A DNA stretch of 64,000 bases, from NCBI RefSeq assembly GCF_000498755.1, contig NZ_AXUS01000006.1, positions 53,706 through 117,705 on the forward strand. Reading direction: 5' to 3'. Shown here in pieces: positions 56,687-64,000 of this stretch. The position numbers and the translations under genes were made by a program. This stretch comes from Clostridioides mangenotii TR (GTDB taxonomy: Bacteria; Bacillota; Clostridia; Peptostreptococcales; Peptostreptococcaceae). The notes under the pieces are model-generated. The model saw nothing but the letters and a program-made list of their open reading frames with translations, was not told where the DNA came from and ran no database searches. How positions within the stretch are numbered: position 1 is the stretch's first letter; each line of letters opens with the position of its first letter.

Positions 56687-57475
56687 ATGTATAGTATTGA
56701 AACGAATAATCTTTCTATCGCTTATGATGAAATCACGATAGTTAAAGATTTAAATATAAAAATCCCAAAGGGAGAAATAACTATAATTATCGGACCAAAT
56801 GGATGTGGAAAATCTACAGCACTAAAAGCGATAGGGCGTATTTTAAAACCAAAGAGTGGCATTGTGCATTTATATGGAGATGATATAACGAGTTTGACTA
56901 CCAAAGAAGTTTCTAAGAAGATGGCGATATTACCGCAGTCACCCCAAGCTCCAGGAGGACTTACTGTCGGAGAATTAGTGTCATATGGACGATTTCCTCA
57001 TCAAAAAGGATTTTCAAAATTGGACTCAGAGGATAAAAAAGTAGTTGCATGGGCGCTTAAAGCTACTAAACTTGCAGAATTAGAAAACATAATGGTCCAT
57101 AGTTTGTCGGGAGGTCAGCGCCAAAGAGTTTGGATTGCAATGGCATTGGCACAACAGACGGATTTGATTTTATTGGACGAGCCTACGACATACCTAGATT
57201 TATCATATCAACTAGAAGTTTTAAAGCTTTTACATCGGTTGAACAGGGAGGAAGGGTGCACAGTGGCTATGGTTTTACATGATTTAAATCTTGCAGCTAG
57301 ATTTGCGGATTATATGCTAGCTATTAGAGATGGCCAGATTATTCACCACGGAACTCCCAAAGAAGTTATGACTGAGGAGGTTTTAAAAGAGACTTTTAAT
57401 ATAGATGCTATGATTGCAACAGATCCTCGAACTGGTAAACCTTCATGCATTTCATACGATCTAACAAATGAATAG
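56687..57475 (+). CDS. Iron-siderophore ABC transporter ATP-binding protein
   Basis: 262 residues, FepC/FhuC type. Walker A GPNGCGKST (about 37-45), signature LSGGQRQR, Walker B LILLDEPTTYLD and switch His in VLHDLNLAARF. It follows the second permease by 20 bases and closes the operon. Confidence 0.95.
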   Translation: MYSIETNNLSIAYDEITIVKDLNIKIPKGEITIIIGPNGCGKSTALKAIGRILKPKSGIVHLYGDDITSLTTKEVSKKMAILPQSPQAPGGLTVGELVSYGRFPHQKGFSKLDSEDKKVVAWALKATKLAELENIMVHSLSGGQRQRVWIAMALAQQTDLILLDEPTTYLDLSYQLEVLKLLHRLNREEGCTVAMVLHDLNLAARFADYMLAIRDGQIIHHGTPKEVMTEEVLKETFNIDAMIATDPRTGKPSCISYDLTNE

Positions 57476-57578
57476 GAATGAATTAATAAATTATATAAAG
57501 AGATATTGAATAAATGTGAGTATACGATAGACATAAAAGAGAATCTTTTGTTTTAAATAGTAAGAATTGATAATAAAA

Positions 57579-57632
57579 AATAAAGCCAAAGAAGTCCTTT
57601 AGATAAGGGATTTCTATGGCTTTTATTTATTT
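57579..57632 (+). terminator. Terminator of the siderophore operon
   Basis: AATAAAGCCA and TGGCTTTTATT pair, extended by GAAGTCC/GGGATTTC, followed by a long T run. It may serve the convergent DUF2798 gene as well. Confidence 0.7.
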
Positions 57633-57701
57633 TTTTAGCGAGAGTAAGATAAATAAATAAATTATGTAATTGTGTTAGTTTTTTTTCATAAGTAAACATT
57701 T

Positions 57702-58160
57702 CTATATTGAGAGAATTTGTCTAACCTGCACTTTAGACAAGATAAATCTACAAAGAGGACCAACAACAATCAATTGCAGCGGTAATGCAGCTACAACATT
57801 TTTAGCAAATGTAGCTATATACAATTGCATAAAATTATTTGTAAATCCAAATTGCATAATCACTCCGTACATAGACATAAAAGTAACCATTCCTAATACC
57901 ATACATATCGAAATAGCAATGACTAAATGGATTTTATTATCCTTTTTGATAGATAGTGAAAATGCAATTTTTTTAGCAGTACTTGAAACAATTACTATAT
58001 CGATAAAAAATGCAACTATAAATCCAGGGATAAATCCTATTATTAAATTTTGAACTGTAAATTGGCTATGTATCAATAGATTGTATGAGCTCATCCCCAA
58101 AACCATACAAAAACAAACTATCGTTGTGAAAAACAAACCTTCTTTCTTATTTTGTGGCAT
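57702..58160 (-). CDS. DUF2798 membrane protein
   Basis: 152 residues with four helices, containing two similar halves: FCMVLGMSSYNLLIH and ICMVLGMVTFMSMYG. This twofold pattern is typical of DUF2798. GAAGGAGTGTG precedes ATG 58160. Function unknown. It is convergent with the siderophore operon. Confidence 0.85.
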   Translation of the reverse strand: MPQNKKEGLFFTTIVCFCMVLGMSSYNLLIHSQFTVQNLIIGFIPGFIVAFFIDIVIVSSTAKKIAFSLSIKKDNKIHLVIAISICMVLGMVTFMSMYGVIMQFGFTNNFMQLYIATFAKNVVAALPLQLIVVGPLCRFILSKVQVRQILSI

Positions 58161-58448
58161 TATTACACACTCCTTCTTATTTTTTGAACAATCATCATTC
58201 TACCATATAATAAAATTTTTCATAAGTTTTATTTTCTAAAGTTAATAATTATGAGTTAAATAAAATATTACAAGATGTTTTTTGTGTGCTTATATATAAA
58301 TAAACATTAGATTTGAAATTAGGTTAATCTATACTGTGTACAGAGAATAGATGTAGATAAATGAGAAAAAGTCAAAGTAAATGATAATAACAATGCAAAA
58401 ATTTAATTATTATTTGAAGTATAGAATATTTATAAAAATTTAAAAAGT

Positions 58449-58480
58449 ATGATTTATAAACGTTTAAACTTATAAATCAT
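58449..58480. repeat. Perfect inverted repeat upstream of the surface protein
   Basis: ATGATTTATAA (58449-58459) and TTATAAATCAT (58470-58480) are separated by ten bases. It could be an operator or a hairpin; no T run follows. Confidence 0.6.
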
Positions 58481-58492
58481 TGATTATTAAAT

Positions 58493-58578
58493 GATAATGA
58501 AAATTAATATCAAAAATGATAGACAGTGTAAATGAAATATGATAATATTACAAATGGAAGATAATGGTAATCAATATC
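58493..58578 (+). promoter_or_regulatory. Two Fur-like boxes upstream of the surface protein
   Basis: GATAATGAAAATTAATATC (58493-58511) matches the 19-base Fur consensus at 16 positions, and GATAATGGTAATCAATATC (58560-58578) at 17. They lie 50-140 bases before the start of the large surface gene. A TATAAA at 58598-58603 may be the -10 box. Confidence 0.75.
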
Positions 58579-58629
58579 AATTGTGTGAAATGTATGTTAT
58601 AAACTATATTTATTAAGGGGGACATAGAT

Positions 58630-61600
58630 ATGAAGATTCCAAAAAAAATAGCATTATTATTAACTATGACTTTAGTCGGAGGGGCTGTAAATACTAATAT
58701 TTCATATGCAGATAGTAAGGTAGAAAATTTAGTTGGTGAAAGTAGATGGGAGACTGCCGTTAAAGTAAGTCAAAATGGATGGAAAACATCTGATGAAGTA
58801 ATAATTGTAAATGAAAGCTCTATAGTTGATGCGTTATGTGCGACGCCGTTTGCAAAAGCTAAAAATGCACCTATATTATTAACTCAGAAAGAAAAATTAG
58901 ATGATAGAACGAAATCAGAACTGAGACGATTAAGTGCAAAAAAAGTATACATAATAGGTGGAGAAGGCTCGATAAGCAAAGATGTAGAAGCTCAGATAAA
59001 GACATCAGGAATAAGCAATATCGTGAGAATATCAGGAACTGATAGATATCAAACATCACTAGAATTGGCTAAAAATTTAGATAGTATAAAAGATGTATCT
59101 GAAATAGCTTTAGTAAATGGAAATAAAGGTTTAGCTGATGCAGTAAGTGTTGGTTCAGCGGCAGCACAAAAAAATATTCCTATATTATTATCAGAGTCAG
59201 CAAGTAAAAGTTCAGTTGTTGAAGAGTTTGTAAAAAATGAAGATATAAAAAGATCTTATGTAATTGGTGGAGAAAGTGCAATATCAAATTCTTTAATGAA
59301 TAGTTTGCAAAATACAGTAAGGTTAGGTGGTAAAAATAGAAATGAGACTAATGCAAAAGTAGTAGAGGAATTTTATAAATCTACTAATTTAAAAAATGCT
59401 TATGTAACAAAAGATGGTATAAAAGATGAGGGCCATTTAATAGATGCATTAACAGTAGGGGTATTAGCTTCTAAAAATGAATCACCAGTAGTGATAGTTT
59501 CTGACAAATTATCAACTAGCCAAAAGAAAGTATTAAATAGTAAGAGTTTTGAAACAATATCACAAGTAGGTGGTGGGAGTAACAAGACTGCATTTGATGA
59601 GTTAAAATTATCACAAAATACTATTAATTATACTGTAGAAGATGCAAAAGAGTTAGAAAAAACTATTAAAAAATGTGATGCTAATGATATAGTAAATTTT
59701 AAACCTAAAAGTGGCGCAGATGAAAATTTACTTATAGAAACAGAGGCAGCAATAAAAATAAATATAGAGAATAATAATAATAAATCAATATCGTTAAATA
59801 TGCCAAATACTGAGATTAATGTTAATGGTAAAGTGAATACTTTAACACTTAAGAGAGTTGGCAAGCTTAATATAAATAGTACCGGTAGTATAACAGATGT
59901 AAAAATAGGAGAATCAGCAAAAGGAATTACTATAATTAATAATGGAACAATACAAAATATTGTAAACGATGCTGACAATGTAAAAATAGTAAACAAAGGA
60001 ACTGTAAATAATAAACCTACAGGATCACAGGTAATAGTAATTGAAGGAAATAATTCATCAACTATTGGTTCAGGTGGTAGTAGCTCAAATAGTGGAAATA
60101 ATAGCGGAGGCGGAAATACTGAAAAGCCGCCAGTAACACCAGAAAATTCACTTATAAATGAATCGAAAAGCAAAGTGTTAAATATAGAGGGAACAGGATA
60201 TGCAGTAGTATCCTTAAAAAAGGGAGATATAAATAGCACAAAGTTTAGTTTAAACGGGCAAGAAGTAACTCCTACAGCTGTTGATACGGAAGGAACTATA
60301 GTAAAGTTTGAGGTAAATCCAAAAGAAAAAATAGATATAAAAGCAACTCAAGAAAATTCATCTAAAGATATAGTAGACACTGTAACATTTAATAAGGACA
60401 AAGATAAGTCAAGCAGAGTTATAAATAATGAATCACCGGATAAGGTACTAGCATCTGGGCCAATTAGCGTATTCGATTATCATCAGACAAACTATGATAA
60501 ATATGGAAAGGTAAGATTTGATCCAAAAAAGACAACGTTTGATTTAGGGGAAAAGGACTATACAAATAACACTATACCAAAATTGACTTCACAAAAGACT
60601 AAAATTGGCGAAGATGTGGTTATAAGTTATGATACTGCACATGAAAATGCAGCTGATTGGAAAGAAAAAATACATAGTGTAGAGAAGTTTTATTCAAATG
60701 GATCCACTTCTGCAAAGCTACAGTACTCTTTAGATGAGGGAAAAATAATAATAAAGGGTACATCAACTGCGATAGATGGGTTGAATGGTAAACATATTAT
60801 AAATATCAAGGCTACAGGGTATGATGATATAAAAATCCAAATTGAGACAGTTAAAGAAGCTGGAAAAATTAATTTATCGCCAAACTATAATTATATAGCA
60901 TATAGCGACTTGCTATTTGAATTAGAAGATTTTAACTATGCAATAGAAAATCCGATATATGAAGTTTTATTGGATGGAGAAAAGTTACAGGGAGATTCAG
61001 TAGAATACCACATAGTATCGAATTTAGTAACTTTAGAAAATGAATGCAAACAGAAATTAACTCCAGGGAAGCATAAAATAACAGTTAAAGCACATGGATA
61101 TGAGAATTTTGAAAGAGAATTTATCTTAGAAGATGCAAGTAGAAAAGGGTTTAATTCAAAATCTAGCGGTAGTAAAACTAAGTCTTTAGATGCAATTACA
61201 AGTGCGAGCACTGGTACAGGTGGAGGCGAATCTGGTGGAGGAACTGTTATTAGAGCTAATCTGATATATGACTTCGATCTGTTATCAAATGCTATGATAC
61301 TTGAAAAAATCGGTCAGGAGACAGATGAGTCAAAGGCTGTATTGTCTTGGTGGTCACAGGTCACAAAAGATGCAATACTAATACATGAATCAGAAAAAGT
61401 ATTAGATTATAAAAATTATAAAAATTCACTTAATGAAGCGTTAGTAAGTGGAGAATATATGACATTTAAAGAGTATTATAATAAAAAATCAGGTGATTAT
61501 GTAAATAAGCCTTATAACGTAAAATATGTATTAGAGGATGGTCTGTTAGGTGAACTGCAATCATATACTCAAGAAAATCTGAAATTTGCACCTAAGACAT

Positions 61601-63150
61601 CCATAGAAAAAGTAGATGATAATATAGTAATAACTTTTGAAGAAAGCGATAAAGAGTATCTAGAAAAAATAATAGATGTGTATACTACAGATTACTCTAT
61701 ACTTTCGAAGTCAAAATATTCTATAGTAGGCAATAAAATAACTATAAAAGATACAAGTGAATTTAATTATGGAATAAACAAGATAAAAGTAACAGCAGAA
61801 GGATATAAGGACAATAAATTAGAAATTGATTTATCTAAAGAAAATAGCGATATAAATATAAAAAGAGATAGAGAAAACAATATATTAGTGACTTTAGATA
61901 AAGAAATTAAACAAAAATTTAAGGGGTTAGACATAAATGGAAAGTCACTTCTTAGCGATAGCCAGTCAGGAGGAAATAAAGGAGATTTTTATTATGATGG
62001 TGATACTATCGTACTTAAATCTAAGTTATTTATAAATCTTGACACACAGTACACTATAACTGCAACTGCAGATGGATATAAAGATACAATAGCAACATTC
62101 ATACCAAGCAAGTTGGATGAAGAAAGTCTAAATTTAAAAGAAGTGCCAGAATATGTAAAGCTAAATCAAGTAAATACATATAAGCCAAATGATAGAGTAG
62201 TTATTGACGTAGCCAAAGTTTTTAATAATGATTATCAAAATAAAATTGAAGAAGTTTTGGTAAATAATAATAAAGTAGAATTTACAAACTCTAGTGATAA
62301 CTTCTATTCTATAGAAGTTGATGGTGAAAACTTTAAGCTAGTTGGGGGATATACTATAACAGTGAAATCCAGCGGGTATGAGAACTTCTCTACAAAAGTA
62401 AAGATACATGGCGACAAAATAAGCGTGCCTAATATTGAAGCATCAAAAAGTGTAATGGGAGAGTATACATTTAAATCGGATGCCAAATATATAAATGATA
62501 TAACAGATGTAAAATTAAATGGCAAAAGTATGGGTTCTTCAGAGTGGTCGAAGCAAGGCGATAAAGTAGTTTTATCGGCTAGTATAAATTCAAGTGATGT
62601 AATAACTTTTGAGTCAAATAACTACGAAAACTATGTATATACTGTTCCTAAAAAGAGTGTTGATTCTGTAGGTGTATCAATTATTAGCAGTGGCTATTAT
62701 AAATTCAAACACAATGAATCTGGTTGGTCTAAAGATGTTGAAGTATATTTAAATGGAAGCTTATTATCCAAAGACAGTGACTACATAACTAGTGATGGTG
62801 AAATAGTGATAACTAAAAAGTTAAACCTTGGAGATAAATTAAGTGTTAAATCTGGTAAATATGTAGACTATAATTATACCGTAGAGTTATTAGACAATAA
62901 AGTAGAGATAAAATATAACAGTTACAATGAAAACTATTCTTTCAATTCAAGTGATTCTTATTGGAGAGACAATATAACATCTGTAAGTATAAATGGATCA
63001 GAGATAAATATGACTACAGATTTTCAACCAACAGCTGGGTACAAGAATAACTATTCAGGTGGAATAGATATATATAATTCACTTACTACAAATGACGAAG
63101 TAGTTATAGAGTCAAATGGATATAAAGATTATAAAATAATAATAGAATAA
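58630..63150 (+). CDS. CWB2-anchored surface protein with eight HID-like repeats
   Basis: 1506 residues. A signal peptide (cleavage likely after SYA, about 27) is followed by three CWB2 cell-wall-binding repeats (about 30-325), which attach proteins to secondary wall polymer in Clostridioides. Next comes a beta-helix-like Asn-rich region (about 335-475) and a Gly/Ser linker (about 475-500). The rest is at least eight repeats ending in a pattern like IxVKAxGYxD, e.g. HIINIKATGYDDIKIQIE, KITVKAHGYENF, KIKVTAEGYKD, TITATADGYKD, TITVKSSGYENF and EVVIESNGYKDY. These resemble PF07550 (DUF1533, Shr-like haemoglobin-interacting domain). A helical segment (about 876-984) interrupts them. AAGGGGGACATAG precedes ATG 58630. 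Two Fur boxes lie upstream. Confidence 0.85.
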   Translation: MKIPKKIALLLTMTLVGGAVNTNISYADSKVENLVGESRWETAVKVSQNGWKTSDEVIIVNESSIVDALCATPFAKAKNAPILLTQKEKLDDRTKSELRRLSAKKVYIIGGEGSISKDVEAQIKTSGISNIVRISGTDRYQTSLELAKNLDSIKDVSEIALVNGNKGLADAVSVGSAAAQKNIPILLSESASKSSVVEEFVKNEDIKRSYVIGGESAISNSLMNSLQNTVRLGGKNRNETNAKVVEEFYKSTNLKNAYVTKDGIKDEGHLIDALTVGVLASKNESPVVIVSDKLSTSQKKVLNSKSFETISQVGGGSNKTAFDELKLSQNTINYTVEDAKELEKTIKKCDANDIVNFKPKSGADENLLIETEAAIKINIENNNNKSISLNMPNTEINVNGKVNTLTLKRVGKLNINSTGSITDVKIGESAKGITIINNGTIQNIVNDADNVKIVNKGTVNNKPTGSQVIVIEGNNSSTIGSGGSSSNSGNNSGGGNTEKPPVTPENSLINESKSKVLNIEGTGYAVVSLKKGDINSTKFSLNGQEVTPTAVDTEGTIVKFEVNPKEKIDIKATQENSSKDIVDTVTFNKDKDKSSRVINNESPDKVLASGPISVFDYHQTNYDKYGKVRFDPKKTTFDLGEKDYTNNTIPKLTSQKTKIGEDVVISYDTAHENAADWKEKIHSVEKFYSNGSTSAKLQYSLDEGKIIIKGTSTAIDGLNGKHIINIKATGYDDIKIQIETVKEAGKINLSPNYNYIAYSDLLFELEDFNYAIENPIYEVLLDGEKLQGDSVEYHIVSNLVTLENECKQKLTPGKHKITVKAHGYENFEREFILEDASRKGFNSKSSGSKTKSLDAITSASTGTGGGESGGGTVIRANLIYDFDLLSNAMILEKIGQETDESKAVLSWWSQVTKDAILIHESEKVLDYKNYKNSLNEALVSGEYMTFKEYYNKKSGDYVNKPYNVKYVLEDGLLGELQSYTQENLKFAPKTSIEKVDDNIVITFEESDKEYLEKIIDVYTTDYSILSKSKYSIVGNKITIKDTSEFNYGINKIKVTAEGYKDNKLEIDLSKENSDINIKRDRENNILVTLDKEIKQKFKGLDINGKSLLSDSQSGGNKGDFYYDGDTIVLKSKLFINLDTQYTITATADGYKDTIATFIPSKLDEESLNLKEVPEYVKLNQVNTYKPNDRVVIDVAKVFNNDYQNKIEEVLVNNNKVEFTNSSDNFYSIEVDGENFKLVGGYTITVKSSGYENFSTKVKIHGDKISVPNIEASKSVMGEYTFKSDAKYINDITDVKLNGKSMGSSEWSKQGDKVVLSASINSSDVITFESNNYENYVYTVPKKSVDSVGVSIISSGYYKFKHNESGWSKDVEVYLNGSLLSKDSDYITSDGEIVITKKLNLGDKLSVKSGKYVDYNYTVELLDNKVEIKYNSYNENYSFNSSDSYWRDNITSVSINGSEINMTTDFQPTAGYKNNYSGGIDIYNSLTTNDEVVIESNGYKDYKIIIE

Positions 63151-63170
63151 TTATAAACACATTATAAAAT

Positions 63171-63212
63171 AAAAGGATATTACTGAGTAAAATTTAGTAA
63201 TATCCTTTTTTA
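63171..63212 (+). terminator. Terminator of the surface protein gene
   Basis: Perfect 14-base stem AAAAGGATATTACT (63171-63184) with AGTAATATCCTTTT (63196-63209), followed by Ts. The remaining gap to 63471 is AT-rich and holds nothing else I can support. Confidence 0.85.
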
Positions 63213-63471
63213 TATAGAAATAAAAAGAATAAAAGATAAATTTACAAAATAGTTGAAATGATAACTATTATTAAATTTATATAGGCAACTTTTTTTAATT
63301 ATTAAAGTATATTTTGCTTTTTATAATTATATTTAAATTAACTGTATTTTGCATATATTGACATCAAAATTCAACTGATATAAAATTAAGATAAGATATA
63401 CAACAATATAGTTAATATTTAATATAATACTTGTATATATAAAAATAAATTTAGACAGGAGGATGTGTAAT

Positions 63472-63882
63472 ATGAATAAAAAGAAAGTTTTGGTGCCAAT
63501 AGATGGAACAGAGAGAAGTATGCATTCCCTGGAATTTATAAAAGGCATATTTGATAAAAACGAAGTTATAATAGAGATTATGAATGTAAAAGAGTTGGTA
63601 TTTGTAGATGGTATATCTTTAGCTGAAGAGATAAAAAATTCTGAAGCATTGGGAAGAAGAATACTTGATAGAGCCGTAGATATAATGGGTGATTATGAAG
63701 TGAAAATTCACTTTACATTTGGATACCCAGGTGATGAAATTATACGAAAAGCCAAAGAAGATAATTCCGACTATATAGTAATGACAAAATCCACTAAAAA
63801 AGGTTTAACTAGAATGATAGGTTCGGTTACAGCTAGTGTGGTAAAACAAGCAAATTGCATAGTGATGATAGTTCCAGAATAA
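63472..63882 (+). CDS. Universal stress protein (UspA family)
   Basis: 136 residues. KKVLVPIDGTERSMHSLEF is the N-terminal strand and nucleotide-binding loop. DYIVMTKSTKKGLTRMIGSV corresponds to the ATP-binding GxxGxxxxxxxGS region but lacks the first Gly pair (TKSTKKG), and VTASVVKQANCIVMIVP closes the fold. The start is ATG 63472 because AGGAGG abuts the in-frame ATG at 63463. Confidence 0.88.
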   Translation: MNKKKVLVPIDGTERSMHSLEFIKGIFDKNEVIIEIMNVKELVFVDGISLAEEIKNSEALGRRILDRAVDIMGDYEVKIHFTFGYPGDEIIRKAKEDNSDYIVMTKSTKKGLTRMIGSVTASVVKQANCIVMIVPE

Positions 63883-63935
63883 GTGGTGCTATTTGTAAAA
63901 ATCGTATAAAATGTTGAGCAATTGAGAATATTAGA

Positions 63936-63967
63936 CCTTAAGTAGAAACTTCTACTTAGGGTTTTTT
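63936..63967 (+). terminator. Terminator after the usp gene
   Basis: CCTTAAGTAGAA pairs with TTCTACTTAGG with one bulged T, followed by GTTTTTT. Confidence 0.8.
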
Positions 63968-64000
63968 ATATATTTATTTGATTGACAAAATATATATTTT

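Noticed and set aside
59628..60239. 203-codon minus-strand ORF inside the surface protein gene
   Set aside because: It is hydrophobic low-complexity antisense of an Asn/Lys/Ile-rich coding region, with no recognisable start signal or family.
1..64000. CRISPR arrays, tRNA/rRNA genes, intact insertion sequences or prophage
   Set aside because: No regularly spaced repeats, no tRNA or rRNA-like segment and no transposase or integrase frame were seen on reading through both strands; a dedicated scan would be needed to exclude small ones.

Overview
The window is low-GC, AT-rich DNA from a spore-forming member of the Clostridia. The best match is a relative of Clostridioides within Peptostreptococcaceae. 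Reasons: spoIIAA-spoIIAB-sigF and spoVAC-D-E, spoIVB, cwlD-like and yunB sporulation genes; a surface protein anchored by CWB2 repeats, as in Clostridioides difficile; oxygen-sensitive PflB/PflA; and T-box and CcpA-type regulation. The family placement is inference from gene content; no rRNA or tRNA gene was seen.

Layout. 1-5232: end of a potassium-uptake operon, kdpB (cut by the window edge), kdpC, kdpD, kdpE. 5286-8319: HpcH/HpaI aldolase, a lipoprotein, an isochorismatase-like hydrolase, a merR relic with an intact MerR-type promoter, and a small membrane protein. 8504-10371: a UvrD-like helicase split by one missing base. 10403-13147: tandem T-box leader (probable arginine specifier) and a polar amino-acid ABC transporter. 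13966-16406: cysteine desulfurase and thiI for tRNA thiolation. 16758-18179: two His-rich YmaF-family proteins. 18416-21384: pflA/pflB, divergent from a cation exchanger across two tandem cre sites. 22817-24514: DEAD-box RNA helicase. 24726-28401: forespore sigma-F module and SpoVA channel genes. 28739-34692: PBP1A with a Gly-rich tail, yunB, spoIVB, cwlD-like amidase. 34867-37126: ABC-F protein and a YcxB-like protein. 37642-40923: copper resistance (cop box, copY, copA, copZ relic). 41029-47780: membrane MutS-like ATPase, TIGR01906 protein, a decayed stretch with a GNAT relic and an orphan attenuator, hflX, HEAT protein, unusual Nudix protein, YigZ. 47930-50412: paired half-size TauE proteins, nadE, yebC. 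50413-51600: gene-poor, with two related broken reading frames. 51601-57475: CPBP protease and a Fur-controlled AraC/siderophore ABC operon. 57702-63882: DUF2798 protein, a 1506-residue surface protein with Fur boxes and haemoglobin-interacting-type repeats, and a universal stress protein.

How the genes work together. Iron acquisition is the clearest theme at the right end: a Fur box lies inside the araC promoter, the ABC transporter follows, and two more Fur-like boxes precede the large surface protein. That protein may catch host haemoglobin at the cell wall. Sporulation genes fill the centre. The rest is housekeeping: stress response, fermentation, metal and amino-acid supply.

Sequence quality. 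Four otherwise intact genes (helicase, ymaF, copA, fecCD permease) each lack exactly one base at a short homopolymer. This looks more like sequencing or assembly error than real decay. Several other relics (merR, araC, GNAT, copZ) carry deletions or stops and look truly degraded.
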